The notes under the pieces are model-generated. The model had not been told where the DNA came from, searched no databases, and saw only the letters and a program-made list of their open reading frames with translations. DNA of 64,000 bases from Cupriavidus sp. D39. GTDB taxonomy: Bacteria > Pseudomonadota > Gammaproteobacteria > Burkholderiales > Burkholderiaceae. Location of the stretch: contig NZ_JAPNLE010000001.1 of the NCBI RefSeq assembly GCF_026627925.1, forward strand, positions 248,001 through 312,000. Reading direction: 5' to 3'. Of this stretch, positions 57,596-64,000 are shown one piece after another; positions within the stretch are counted from its first letter, which is position 1, and the number at the start of each line of letters is the position of its first letter. Made by a program: the position numbers and the translations under genes.

Positions 57596-58518
57596 CTATC
57601 GAGCTGACTTCATCACGTAATTTTCACGTTCCTGCTCGCGCCGCTCGAACTCCGCATTGTGTTGTCTTAAGTAAGCTGCCCGCCGGTCGCATGGCTTGCT
57701 TTGAAGATCCTGGATGGGGCCGAGCCTTTCCAGATCACGTTGCATCACCGACTTGGACACTTCAAGCTTGCCGTTCGGCCGGAAGGTGATCATATAACGG
57801 TCGAATAGCGCGTCCAGGTTGGCCGACAGTAGCAACCCGTTTTTTGGGTCGAGCTTTTGCGCGCTATCTGACTCCTTCCACGGCACGATATGCGAAGCTC
57901 GCAGCGCCGGCAGCACGGCCAGCCGCGTGGCCGCACACGCGTTTCCGAATTCCTGCTGCAAATCGGCTCGAAACTTCCCCTGTCCCAGGCGAATTGCCAC
58001 CTCGGCTAAGCGCTCTGTCTCAGGTTTGGACGTGTCTTCCAGAATGTCGCGCACGTCATTCAGGATCTGATCTGGTTCCTCGCTGCCCGTTGCCCCGAAG
58101 AGGACTTCGTCGATCCTCCTTGCCCAGCCTTGCATCAAAAGCAGAGTCGTCGCCACGTCTTTGACATAGAGATACGACTCGCCGGAGTCACTATGGACAT
58201 GCAGCAGGTCGGGGTTACAACCATGTTCCCTGGCGAACGCGTCCTTGTCGAAGCCGTCGGGAGCCTTGGAGATCGAGTAAGGCGGCCTGTCCTTTGGGAA
58301 TCGGTACAAACAGGCATATGGGACCTTCGCCCCCAGATGGCCTTGCTTGTCAGGCCAATGTAGATGCCGCGCCACGTGATGCGCAACGTTTTTCGTTGAT
58401 CCGGCTGAGGGCCCTGCGACGTGGTAGCGACGGCAAAGCCTTCGGCTTCCAGCGCACCGATGACGCTCGCAGCAAAATCATTGGGCGGTTTGCCCGTATA
58501 GGCTGAAAGATCAGGCAT
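57596..58518 (-). CDS. HNH endonuclease with an N-terminal recognition-like domain (frameshifted)
   Basis: A ~307-residue nuclease. The C-terminal HNH domain is clear: FGNACAATRLAVLPALRASH, ASHIVPWKESD, KLDPKNGLLLSANLDALFDR, with the HNH histidine in RASHIVPW. The N-terminal ~200 residues (SAYTGKPPNDFAASVIGALE, VPYACLYRFPKDRPPYSISK, ESYLYVKDVATTLLLMQGWA) have no family I recognise. A shift near 58345 splits the gene. The start at 58518 begins MPDLSAYTG. Similar single-gene nucleases act in restriction or phage defence; that role is inference. Confidence 0.75.
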
Positions 58519-58740
58519 TGAACAAATAAATCTGAGTGGATTGCCCACATTATAAGCACTCTGGTACAGCGGTCCTTCATCAACCACCACCGTGCAAGCC
58601 GAAGAACGGCGGCAATATAGACGTTATGCTAGGCATGAGGGCGTTGCTGGAACATCGAACTTTCGCTATGAAAAAATCAGGCGACGGCGAAGACCGCTGG
58701 ACGAATTCAAGACCAACCCAGAACAGAGTGAATCAATCCC

Positions 58741-58911
58741 ATGAGCTTGATCGAACGGAAGATTCTTGACCACGACGAATCCGGGTACCTCCGCTGGATT
58801 GACGGGCACCGACACGGCCTTGTTTTGACGACTACTCTCGTTTCACGCCTGCAATGCAGCGGCCCGGTGCGAGCAGGACGCGATGCCCGAATGTCACTTT
58901 TTCGGTCTTGA
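58741..58911 (+). CDS. Short hypothetical frame
   Basis: Fifty-six codons starting MSLIERKILDHDESGYLRW; the GYLRWIDGHRHGLVL block resembles the start of some uncharacterised defence-island proteins that carry a YLxW..H..G.VLN motif, but the rest is not protein-like, so it may be a truncated or frameshifted remnant. Positions 58912-59190 show nothing recognisable. Confidence 0.25.
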   Translation: MSLIERKILDHDESGYLRWIDGHRHGLVLTTTLVSRLQCSGPVRAGRDARMSLFRS

Positions 58912-59190
58912 CGAACGATGGCCTTTGGTCGAGCTCTGCCTGACTCGGTGGGCTAGGTTCGACCCTCTGCTGCCGGTCGCCATCGTGCGACCCTTGTGTC
59001 GCGTTTCGGGTGCCGGCGCGTACGAGGCCAATCCCGACATCCATTGCTTTGCCCCCGCAAGACTACTACGGGTGAGTTCGCTGACATCCTAGTCGCGACC
59101 CCGATCATTCGCAGCGTCCGATTGATGTACGCGGCGACCGATGACGTGTCCCCCTAGTCCAGCGTGCAGAACGGGTTCTGTAAGCAACTT

Positions 59191-59655
59191 CTAGGGCTGT
59201 TGGGCCGAGGGCAGGATTTGGCTGTCCTTAAGAAGCTGAACGATGGCAGAGGCATCAAGGTCCTTGCGCCGAAAGTCGTTCACCTTTGCGAAGGCGCCAA
59301 GCGATAGCTGCTCAAGCCGGGCTGCAACCTCATAGTTCTCTTTGGCAAGATCCAATTGCGGTGGTGCCGCCATGTAAGTGATGAAATCCGATGCTGTGGG
59401 CTTTGTACCCGACCAAAGTTTTCGTAGTTCTGTCCGGAACTGTGGCCCCGCTCCATCGACTAAGGCGCGACTCGCGCCGCCAATGGCGTCCGCCGCAGCG
59501 TGGCGAGCGATTAGATTAGAACGTAGGGCCTTCCCTCGTGCCAGTCGCCGCAGCGGCGATGCGTTCCTGTTCACGCGCGATCTCGAGAGTGTCGCGCAGG
59601 TTGAGGCGTAGCATCTCGATTCCGCCAACGTAACCCCCAAGGGCGCTTGTCGCAC
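59191..59655 (-). CDS. Hypothetical protein downstream of a nucleotidyltransferase
   Basis: The C-terminal ~110 residues look like a real helical protein (RALVDGAGPQFRTELRKLWS, YEVAARLEQLSLGAFAKVND). The true start is unclear: the frame is open to 59655 but overlaps the previous gene, so either a non-ATG start or a frameshift near 59520 that fuses it to the nucleotidyltransferase is likely. No family recognised. Same orientation as its neighbours and probably the same operon. Confidence 0.4.
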   Translation of the reverse strand: MRQAPLGVTLAESRCYASTCATLSRSRVNRNASPLRRLARGKALRSNLIARHAAADAIGGASRALVDGAGPQFRTELRKLWSGTKPTASDFITYMAAPPQLDLAKENYEVAARLEQLSLGAFAKVNDFRRKDLDASAIVQLLKDSQILPSAQQP

Positions 59656-60125
59656 GTTCCTCGATCTCGTCTGCCGACGTCAGTCCAGCTGCAACGAGCG
59701 CGCAAATGTCTTCGCGATCGTTATCGGCGAGCCGCGCGATTTTGCTGACAGCGAGATCCACGGGGAGAGCACGCGCACCTGTATCTGATCCAGGCCCAGG
59801 TCCACCGGTATAGAGTCTTCCTGGTAGTCCTCGTGCATCAGCGCGAACGTTGGATTGTAGTTGGTGTCCAGGTAGATGACCTGAGGCGTCCCGTCCTCCA
59901 AAACCACGTCCACAAGCACATCCTGAGGCAGCAGTACCCGCCCAGCGAACTCGGCATCAACGTCCGTCGTGACTCGGCTTGCCGTATAGAGGTGCACGGC
60001 CATCCCGCCAGCCAGGTAGACCGTCAGTGGCTGCCGAAGGAAAGGCGCTGCTCAAGCTGTTTGAACAGCTCGCGAAGGCCCTCGGCAAGTGCCGTGCGGG
60101 TGTGAAAGGAAATGTTGCGGACCAT
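59516..60125 (-). CDS. Nucleotidyltransferase-like protein (DUF6036-type, frameshifted)
   Basis: Joined frames give ~203 residues. N-terminus HTRTALAEGLRELFKQLEQR; then VYLAGGMAVHLYTASRVTTD with DVDAEF, the GG and DxD pattern of nucleotidyltransferases related to AbiEii/DUF6036; then DLAVSKIARLADNDREDICA, typical of the following helical region. Shifts near 60045 and 59760. ATG at 60125 overlaps the stop of the preceding small gene. Such proteins occur as toxins or defence factors, often paired with a small partner. Confidence 0.65.
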
Positions 60126-60126
60126 T

Positions 60127-60417
60127 TTAGTGAGGCCGCAGCTGCATCGTCAGCATATCGCGCAGCCGAGGCAAGCCCAATACCCAGCCTTTCCGAACTA
60201 CCTCAGCGCTGGACACCTTGTCGGTCGGATGCAGACGGAAGTATTGGTCGCTTGCATGCATCAAGCGCCCTGATTCCACTGGCAAACGCGACTGCAGCAC
60301 CATCGCGGCAAGACGAAAGACGTTGGCTTCTCGCTGATCGAATGCTGCCGTGACGTCACCGCGCGCCGCGGCCGCGCACCGGCCCAAGACGTTGCGCTCG
60401 TCGTCCCTCGATGTCAT
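60127..60417 (-). CDS. Small partner gene of the nucleotidyltransferase
   Basis: A 96-residue protein, no domain recognised. Helical, with RCAAAARGDVTAAFDQREAN and VSSAEVVRKGWVLGLPRLRD. The ATG at 60417 is preceded by GGAGC; the frame is open further upstream. Its stop overlaps the next start. By position it could be the antitoxin or regulator of the nucleotidyltransferase; that is an inference from operon layout only. Confidence 0.5.
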   Translation of the reverse strand: MTSRDDERNVLGRCAAAARGDVTAAFDQREANVFRLAAMVLQSRLPVESGRLMHASDQYFRLHPTDKVSSAEVVRKGWVLGLPRLRDMLTMQLRPH

Positions 60418-60542
60418 GCTTCTGCTCCGAACGTTCTGTTGCTGGCCAATTGCTAGCCAGTAGTCCAACTGTACCGTTCCCAGTGGCCCCAAGGCAATCT
60501 CGACTGGCGGCACTTGGTCGCGCCCCGCTAAATGCGATGCAT

Positions 60543-60570
60543 AAAGCACATAATCGTTAAAAAGTTAAGT
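60543..60570. other. dif-like XerCD recombination site at the prophage edge
   Basis: A 28-bp stretch has two arms around a 6-bp centre: left arm AAAGCACATAAT (9 of 12 positions agree with the dif XerC arm consensus, including CATAAT) and right arm AAAGTTAAGT (7 of 10 agree with the XerD arm TATGTTAAAT). Many inoviruses integrate at dif with the host recombinases. The match is good but not perfect. Confidence 0.5.
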
Positions 60571-60587
60571 CAAGCTTGAAGCTGGTG

Positions 60588-60884
60588 TCACCACGCGGAA
60601 ACCCAATGCCCGCGCGGCTCGACAAGTGACACCAGCCACTTAAAACCCTTGGAAATTTTTTCCAAAAGCCCCTTTCTTTTAGCGTCTTCTTCGACCAGCG
60701 CCAGGAACATGTCGCGCGGGTCGATTCCGGCCTCTTTCGCAAGCAAAAACGCTGTTGCGTAGTCGGGCAGGCTCTGTCCGCGTGCGTACCGATCCATGCT
60801 GGATTGCGATAGGCCCATATCTTGCGCTGCCCTATTTACAGTCCTGCCGTGAAGCGCTTTGGCTATCAACTCTTGGTAGCTCAT
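60588..60884 (-). CDS. Phage repressor (XRE helix-turn-helix)
   Basis: A 98-residue regulator on the opposite strand to all other phage genes. Helix-turn-helix in the first ~55 residues (ALHGRTVNRAAQDMGLSQSS, MDRYARGQSLPDYATAFLLA). It stands divergent to the replication genes across a region with six short repeated half-sites, the usual layout of a prophage immunity region. The start at 60884 has AGGG upstream. Likely keeps the phage quiet; inference from layout. Confidence 0.8.
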   Translation of the reverse strand: MSYQELIAKALHGRTVNRAAQDMGLSQSSMDRYARGQSLPDYATAFLLAKEAGIDPRDMFLALVEEDAKRKGLLEKISKGFKWLVSLVEPRGHWVSAW

Positions 60885-60903
60885 AGAAACCCTCTTGTTG
60901 CCT

Positions 60904-60986
60904 GGTTACCCGCCGATGGGTAAGTTCCGCATTACCCACACGCGGGTAACTCGCTGGTGGGTAAGTCAAGCGAAATATAACGGGTA
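60904..60986. promoter_or_regulatory. Operator array of the prophage immunity region
   Basis: The hexamer GGGTAA or its complement TTACCC occurs six times: near 60906, 60918, 60932, 60944, 60960 and 60981, in both orientations. Pairs such as TTACCC...GGGTAA form inverted repeats. These are likely repressor-binding sites controlling the divergent promoters; an A+T-rich patch (60971-60980) could hold a -10 element. Confidence 0.65.
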
Positions 60987-61006
60987 AACCGGGCAGGGGT
61001 TAACAG

Positions 61007-61213
61007 ATGGGTCAAACCGTGCGTAGGGGCGTTGCAAAACCGAAGGTAGGGGTGGACCCCTTCCAGAGCGCTCAGGCGCCCCAATGGCTCGTAGAGGTTC
61101 GCGCCGAACGCCTTGAAGAGAAGGCCGTCGCCCGCCAGCGAGCTGCAGCTCGTCAGTACGCCGCTGTCTCGCAAGCGGCTTCCCTGCCGTTCCCGAACTG
61201 GGACCTTTTCTGA
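61007..61213 (+). CDS. Small phage protein of the early region
   Basis: A 68-residue protein, positively charged (VAKPKVGVDPFQSAQAPQWL, RLEEKAVARQRAAARQYAAV), without membrane segments. GGGG lies eight bases before the ATG. Its stop shares bases with the next ATG (TGATG). Similar small genes precede rep in Ralstonia filamentous phages; function unknown. Confidence 0.6.
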   Translation: MGQTVRRGVAKPKVGVDPFQSAQAPQWLVEVRAERLEEKAVARQRAAARQYAAVSQAASLPFPNWDLF

Positions 61214-61356
61214 TGGCCACGATGCGTTGTGCTTCCTGCGGCTGGACGCTTTGCCAGCCTGATTCCGGGGTCTGTGGTTGCGGTGGCCGCATGTTCCCGG
61301 TCGAGGTTGAGGGTTCGGGCGTTCTTGAGTCCGATTTTGACGAGGTGGCCTTCTGA
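61213..61356 (+). CDS. Small zinc-ribbon-like phage protein
   Basis: Forty-seven residues beginning MATMRCASCGWTLCQPDSGV. Cysteines fall as CxxC...C...CxC in the first 30 residues, suggesting a small metal-binding ribbon, followed by an acidic tail. It overlaps the neighbours at both ends (TGATG), so it is translated with rep. Function unknown; a replication or regulatory role is inferred. Confidence 0.6.
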   Translation: MATMRCASCGWTLCQPDSGVCGCGGRMFPVEVEGSGVLESDFDEVAF

Positions 61357-62444
61357 TGGCGATGCGCGTGCAACTTGACACCGGTGAGGCCCTCGTGGCG
61401 GGAGGCGCTCGGGCCGGGGACGGAGCGTCAGCGACGGCACCGGCGCGCAGCGCCGCTTCCCCCGTCCGGTAAAACGGGGGAAAGTGGTCAACGCGAGGCA
61501 CAGCAGACGATCTGCGACTGGTTGACCTTTACCTTCCTGCCTTGCGGCAGCGTTGGCGATGCCTTCGAGCAGCTGCGCCGCTACTTCCATCTGTGGTTCT
61601 CCATGCCGGTCACGCTCAATGCCAACGGCTACGGCTTTCGGCGCTATGAGTCCAGCTCGGACGTGATGGCTTACGTGAATGGCGAGACGGTGCGCCTGGG
61701 CATCATCGGCGCCGGTGGCGAGCATGTGGGCGGCACGGTGTGCCTGGACCTGTCGGGCGTGGGTTGCGCTGCCGTGGTGGACTGGGATGCGGTGTACGCG
61801 ACCTTGCAGGACCTGGATGCTCGCATCACGCGGTGCGACTTGGCGCGGGATTTCTGCGATGGCGAAGTATCGGTTGACCAGGTCGAAAGCCTGTATTTCG
61901 CGGGCGACTTCAATGCCGGTGGGCGCATCCCGGTGTATCGCAAGATCGAGAGCGGGGTGGCAGGGGCTGGGGCCTGTGGCGGGCGCACATTGGAGATCGG
62001 GCGTCGCAAGAACGGCAAGATGCTGCGGGCCTATGAGAAGGGGCGGCAGCTTGGCAAGCAGGACAGCGAGTGGTTGCGCATCGAGATCGAGTTTCGCTCG
62101 AAGGACCGCAAGGTCGAGCACGATATTTTGATCAACCGCGATAGCTATTTCGTGGGCGCATACAAGGCCCTGGAAGCCTTTTTGGATGCCGATCCGAAGC
62201 GGCTGGCCACGGACCAGAAAACGGCGCTGGAAGTGCAGGACGAAATCGTCATGGAACGCACGCTTGACCATGTACTGCATCAGTACGGGCCGGCGTTTAA
62301 CTACGCCCAGGTCAATCCCAAGTATCACAACGCTGCTGCGCTTGTGACCCGTGTCACCCGCAAAGGGTGCCGGCGCAAGCGCATAAATCTGCTGTGGCGC
62401 GGCACGTGTATGGCGGGCACGCACCTCCGCCGTCTCAGGAGTAA
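61356..62444 (+). CDS. Phage replication initiator (rolling-circle Rep; frameshifted)
   Basis: A ~362-residue initiator that nicks the phage origin. Conserved blocks: QTICDWLTFTFLPCGSVGDA, YGFRRYESSSDVMAYVNGET, TLQDLDARITRCDLARDFCD and IEIEFRSKDRKVEHDILI. ATG at 61356 overlaps the zinc-ribbon gene stop, with a shift near 61470; a TTG at 61375 in the main frame is an alternative start. A second shift near 62362 would restore a C-terminal tail around VARHVYGGHAPPPSQE and a stop at 62442-62444, directly before the next gene. Confidence 0.8.
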
Positions 62445-62765
62445 ATGATGGAAATGATCGCACGCGTCACGATTCGTGGCGCCAAGTACTGGGTGGGCAC
62501 GATGGAAGGCAAGCAGCTGGACACGGGCACGGTTTTCACCGATGTGGAGTTGCGGGGCGAGGACTCGAAAGGCGTTTGCACGCAGGCGGTGAAGTGCGAG
62601 AACTCGGAAGTGGTCAAGTCCATCATCAACAACCCGTTTCCGTTCCTGGCGGAGATCACCATGATCGAGACCAGCAACGGCAAGGACAAGGGCGATGTGA
62701 AGATCATCACCGGTATCAAGCCGCTGCAGCGTGTGGTTGAGGGTAAGGATAAGGCTGCTGCCTGA
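62445..62765 (+). CDS. Phage single-stranded-DNA-binding protein
   Basis: A 106-residue protein, the expected gpV-like factor that coats nascent single strands before packaging. Beta-rich: IARVTIRGAKYWVGTMEGKQ, VFTDVELRGEDSKGVCTQAV, VKIITGIKPLQRVVEG. Position directly after rep fits. GGAG in the previous gene's end serves as ribosome site; ATG at 62448 is an alternative start. Confidence 0.75.
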   Translation: MMEMIARVTIRGAKYWVGTMEGKQLDTGTVFTDVELRGEDSKGVCTQAVKCENSEVVKSIINNPFPFLAEITMIETSNGKDKGDVKIITGIKPLQRVVEGKDKAAA

Positions 62766-62953
62766 TGGATGCGCAAGACCGGCAGAGCGCGCTGTGGGAT
62801 CTGCGGGGCCTGCGCAACAGCTTGCTTTGTCATCTCGACATTGCGGAGCTGTTGCAGCGCTATCCGGCTTGCGCGCCGACGTTTCCGAAGCTCGTGGCGC
62901 TTAGCCTGGTGCTGTCGCTGGATGAGCTGGGCGGTTTGATGGGGGAGTGGTGA
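62765..62953 (+). CDS. Small phage protein
   Basis: Sixty-two residues with two leucine-rich helices (LRGLRNSLLCHLDIAELLQR and LVALSLVLSLDELGGLMGEW), not clearly membrane-spanning. It overlaps both neighbours by one to three bases. Inoviruses have several such uncharacterised small genes here. Confidence 0.6.
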   Translation: MDAQDRQSALWDLRGLRNSLLCHLDIAELLQRYPACAPTFPKLVALSLVLSLDELGGLMGEW

Positions 62954-63174
62954 TGAATATCTCGCCTATGGCGTGGGATCAGGTGGCGAACTTGGTCACG
63001 GTGTCTGTGTTCTCGGTGATCGCGGGGGCGATGCTCGGGGGCTTTATCTACAGCCTCACCAAGAATGTGTGGGAGCACGTTGGGGAAGTGCTCGCGCAAA
63101 AGATCAACGCTGCAAATCAACGCAAGGTGCGTGAGTTGTCAGCGCGGGTGTGGCGGGAAAAGAGGGGTCTGTAA
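62953..63174 (+). CDS. Small phage membrane protein
   Basis: Seventy-three residues with one hydrophobic helix (VTVSVFSVIAGAMLGGFIYS) followed by a basic tail (RKVRELSARVWREKRGL). Start ATG overlaps the preceding TGA; GTGs just upstream are possible. Likely a minor structural or assembly protein. Confidence 0.6.
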   Translation: MNISPMAWDQVANLVTVSVFSVIAGAMLGGFIYSLTKNVWEHVGEVLAQKINAANQRKVRELSARVWREKRGL

Positions 63175-63404
63175 TGGCTTTGTGCGTTCAGTTCGTCTCC
63201 GGCCAGCTGCAGCAGATCCAGGGCGATGCCTTGGCCTGCGATGGCTATTTGCTGGTCACCAAGGACGAATGGGCGTTGTCGCATTCGCTGCCGCCACTTT
63301 CGATGTCGGACGGCGCGATGATTGGCGCGGCGATCATGTTGGTGTGGGCCGCCGCGTGGATATTCCGGCCGATGGGTCGGCTTTTTGAACCTCAGGGAGA
63401 TTGA
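63174..63404 (+). CDS. Small phage membrane protein
   Basis: Seventy-six residues; a polar N-terminal half (FVSGQLQQIQGDALACDGYL) and one transmembrane helix (AMIGAAIMLVWAAAWIFRPM). The ATG overlaps the previous stop by one base. It precedes the major coat gene by 3 bp, as small membrane proteins do in Ralstonia inoviruses. Confidence 0.6.
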   Translation: MALCVQFVSGQLQQIQGDALACDGYLLVTKDEWALSHSLPPLSMSDGAMIGAAIMLVWAAAWIFRPMGRLFEPQGD

Positions 63405-63407
63405 AAA

Positions 63408-63653
63408 ATGAAGAAGAACTTCAGCGCAGTAAAGGCTCTGGCCGCTCGTGCAGCTCAAAAAGCGGCGGTCGCTGGTGTGGCGGCGGGTGGTGCGGTGGCC
63501 GCTCATGCCGATGGCATCACGCCCCCGGACACGTCCTCGATCGTGACGTTTATCGTCGGCTGCGTGGCGGCGGTTGCTGCGATCGGCGTGGCGACCCTGG
63601 GTGTCAAAGCCACGGTGGCCTGTTACACCTGGGTGCGTTCCGCGATCAAGTAA
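63408..63653 (+). CDS. Major coat protein of the filamentous phage
   Basis: An 81-residue precursor. Lysine-rich leader and hydrophobic signal (AAQKAAVAGVAAGGAVAAHA, cleavage after HA), then an acidic mature N-terminus (DGITPPDTSS), one transmembrane helix (IVTFIVGCVAAVAAIGVATL) and a basic C-terminus (WVRSAIK) that contacts DNA. This is the gpVIII pattern. GGGAGA precedes the start and a strong terminator follows. Confidence 0.88.
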   Translation: MKKNFSAVKALAARAAQKAAVAGVAAGGAVAAHADGITPPDTSSIVTFIVGCVAAVAAIGVATLGVKATVACYTWVRSAIK

Positions 63654-63690
63654 GGCGGGGGCTTTTCGGGGGTCAGCCCCTGCTGTTCGA

Positions 63691-63713
63691 CGGGGGCTTC
63701 GGCCTCCGTTTTT
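63691..63713 (+). terminator. Central terminator after the coat gene
   Basis: CGGGGGC-TTCG-GCCTCCG stem with a UUCG tetraloop followed by five T's (63709-63713). Filamentous phages commonly have a terminator right after the coat gene. Confidence 0.85.
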
Positions 63714-63734
63714 CGTTTACGTCAAGGGGTTGTG

Positions 63735-63800
63735 ATGGCGGGTTACTACGTGCTGGTCGCGTTGTTGGGGGCGGGATGGATTCTTTTTTCCGGGGGTTGA
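63735..63800 (+). CDS. Tiny minor coat protein candidate, 21 residues
   Basis: ATG-to-stop frame giving MAGYYVLVALLGAGWILFSG plus one residue: a single hydrophobic helix of the size of gpVII/gpIX end-cap proteins. GGGG is five to eight bases upstream. It lies between the terminator and the adsorption gene, where such a gene is expected. Confidence 0.55.
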   Translation: MAGYYVLVALLGAGWILFSGG

Positions 63801-63803
63801 TCT

Positions 63804-64000
63804 GTGCGGCGCTTCTTCTTTCTCTTTCCGGTTGCGCTGGGCTGCTTCGGCATCCGCGCGATTCGTGCGATGTCTCTTACCTTGGCTCTATGTGCCTTTG
63901 GCCTGAGTACGGCTTCTGATTGCTTTGCAGCGGCGCCGCAGACGATGTATCGGGTCACTAGTTACGATACTTGGCAGACTAGCAAGGATGCGGCTTGCCA
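63804..64000 (+). CDS. Adsorption (pIII-like) protein, 5' part only
   Basis: The frame starts with GTG and runs off the window after 65 complete codons. It opens with basic residues and a long hydrophobic signal region (MSLTLALCAFGLSTASDCFA), then YRVTSYDTWQTSKDAAC. Position after the tiny minor coat gene is that of the receptor-binding protein of inoviruses. An internal ATG in the signal region could be the true start. Confidence 0.6.
   Translation, partial: MRRFFFLFPVALGCFGIRAIRAMSLTLALCAFGLSTASDCFAAAPQTMYRVTSYDTWQTSKDAAC

Larger units (their letters stand above)
60543..64000 (+). mobile_element. Integrated filamentous phage (inovirus), left part
   Basis: From a dif-like site rightward the gene order is that of Ralstonia-type filamentous phages: divergent repressor, small replication genes, rolling-circle replication initiator, single-strand DNA-binding protein, small membrane proteins, major coat protein, terminator, tiny minor coat protein and the start of the adsorption protein. 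The element continues beyond the right edge, where the assembly (Zot-like) gene would be expected. Confidence 0.88.

Noticed and set aside
1..64000. tRNA or rRNA genes
   Set aside because: I scanned for cloverleaf-like GGTTCGAATC-type arms. One GGTTCGAATC occurs at 4911-4920, but no acceptor stem or anticodon arm surrounds it, and it overlaps a coding start.

Overview
The window is GC-rich DNA of a Burkholderiaceae type, most like Cupriavidus or Ralstonia. That assignment rests on gene content: tripartite-tricarboxylate binding proteins in several copies, a Ralstonia-like filamentous phage and an HU protein with a lysine/alanine tail. It is not based on a database search. The left 36 kb is a conjugative plasmid or plasmid-like backbone.

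Layout. 0.2-2.2 kb: iteron origin and Rep initiator. 2.6-3.3 kb: HigBA-type toxin-antitoxin pair. 3.7-5.1 kb: winged-helix plasmid protein and, next to it, a predicted ~85-nt small RNA with its own promoter and terminator. 5.4-18.7 kb (minus strand): UvrD-like helicase, conjugation accessory proteins, coupling protein TraD, MobH-like relaxase, then VirB6, VirB5, VirB4, VirB3, VirB2 and VirB11. 19.2-22.8 kb (plus strand): VirB8, VirB9, VirB10 and a lytic transglycosylase. 22.8-31.9 kb: a thin-pilus (type IVb, R64-like) set with a second transglycosylase, TcpQ/PilL-like protein, PilN, PilO, PilP, PilQ and PilR. The PilR reading frame runs without a stop into the C-terminal part of an SbcD-like nuclease, followed by its usual partners including an SbcC-like ATPase; pilin and prepilin-peptidase genes are absent. 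36.7-40.0 kb: HU protein, a tyrosine-recombinase-like protein lacking catalytic residues, and a group II intron with its reverse transcriptase. 40.0-41.8 kb: gene remnants.

41.8-56.4 kb holds two metabolic clusters. The first is LysR regulator / TauD-type dioxygenase / enolase-superfamily enzyme / solute-binding protein / split chromate transporter. The second is GntR regulator / solute-binding protein / CaiB CoA-transferase / biotinyl carrier / carboxyltransferase / solute-binding protein / second carboxyltransferase / biotin carboxylase. The second set reads as uptake of an organic acid, CoA activation and biotin-dependent carboxylation. 56.8-60.4 kb: small regulators, an HNH nuclease and a nucleotidyltransferase operon. 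60.5 kb to the right edge: left part of an integrated filamentous phage, beginning at a dif-like site and running to the start of the adsorption protein.

Sequence quality. Many real genes are split by single-base frameshifts, often in G or C runs, and some come as compensating pairs. They occur in plasmid, metabolic and phage genes alike. I therefore treat most as probable consensus errors and give the whole-gene span, naming the shift positions. Genes called 'pseudogene' are those missing large parts.
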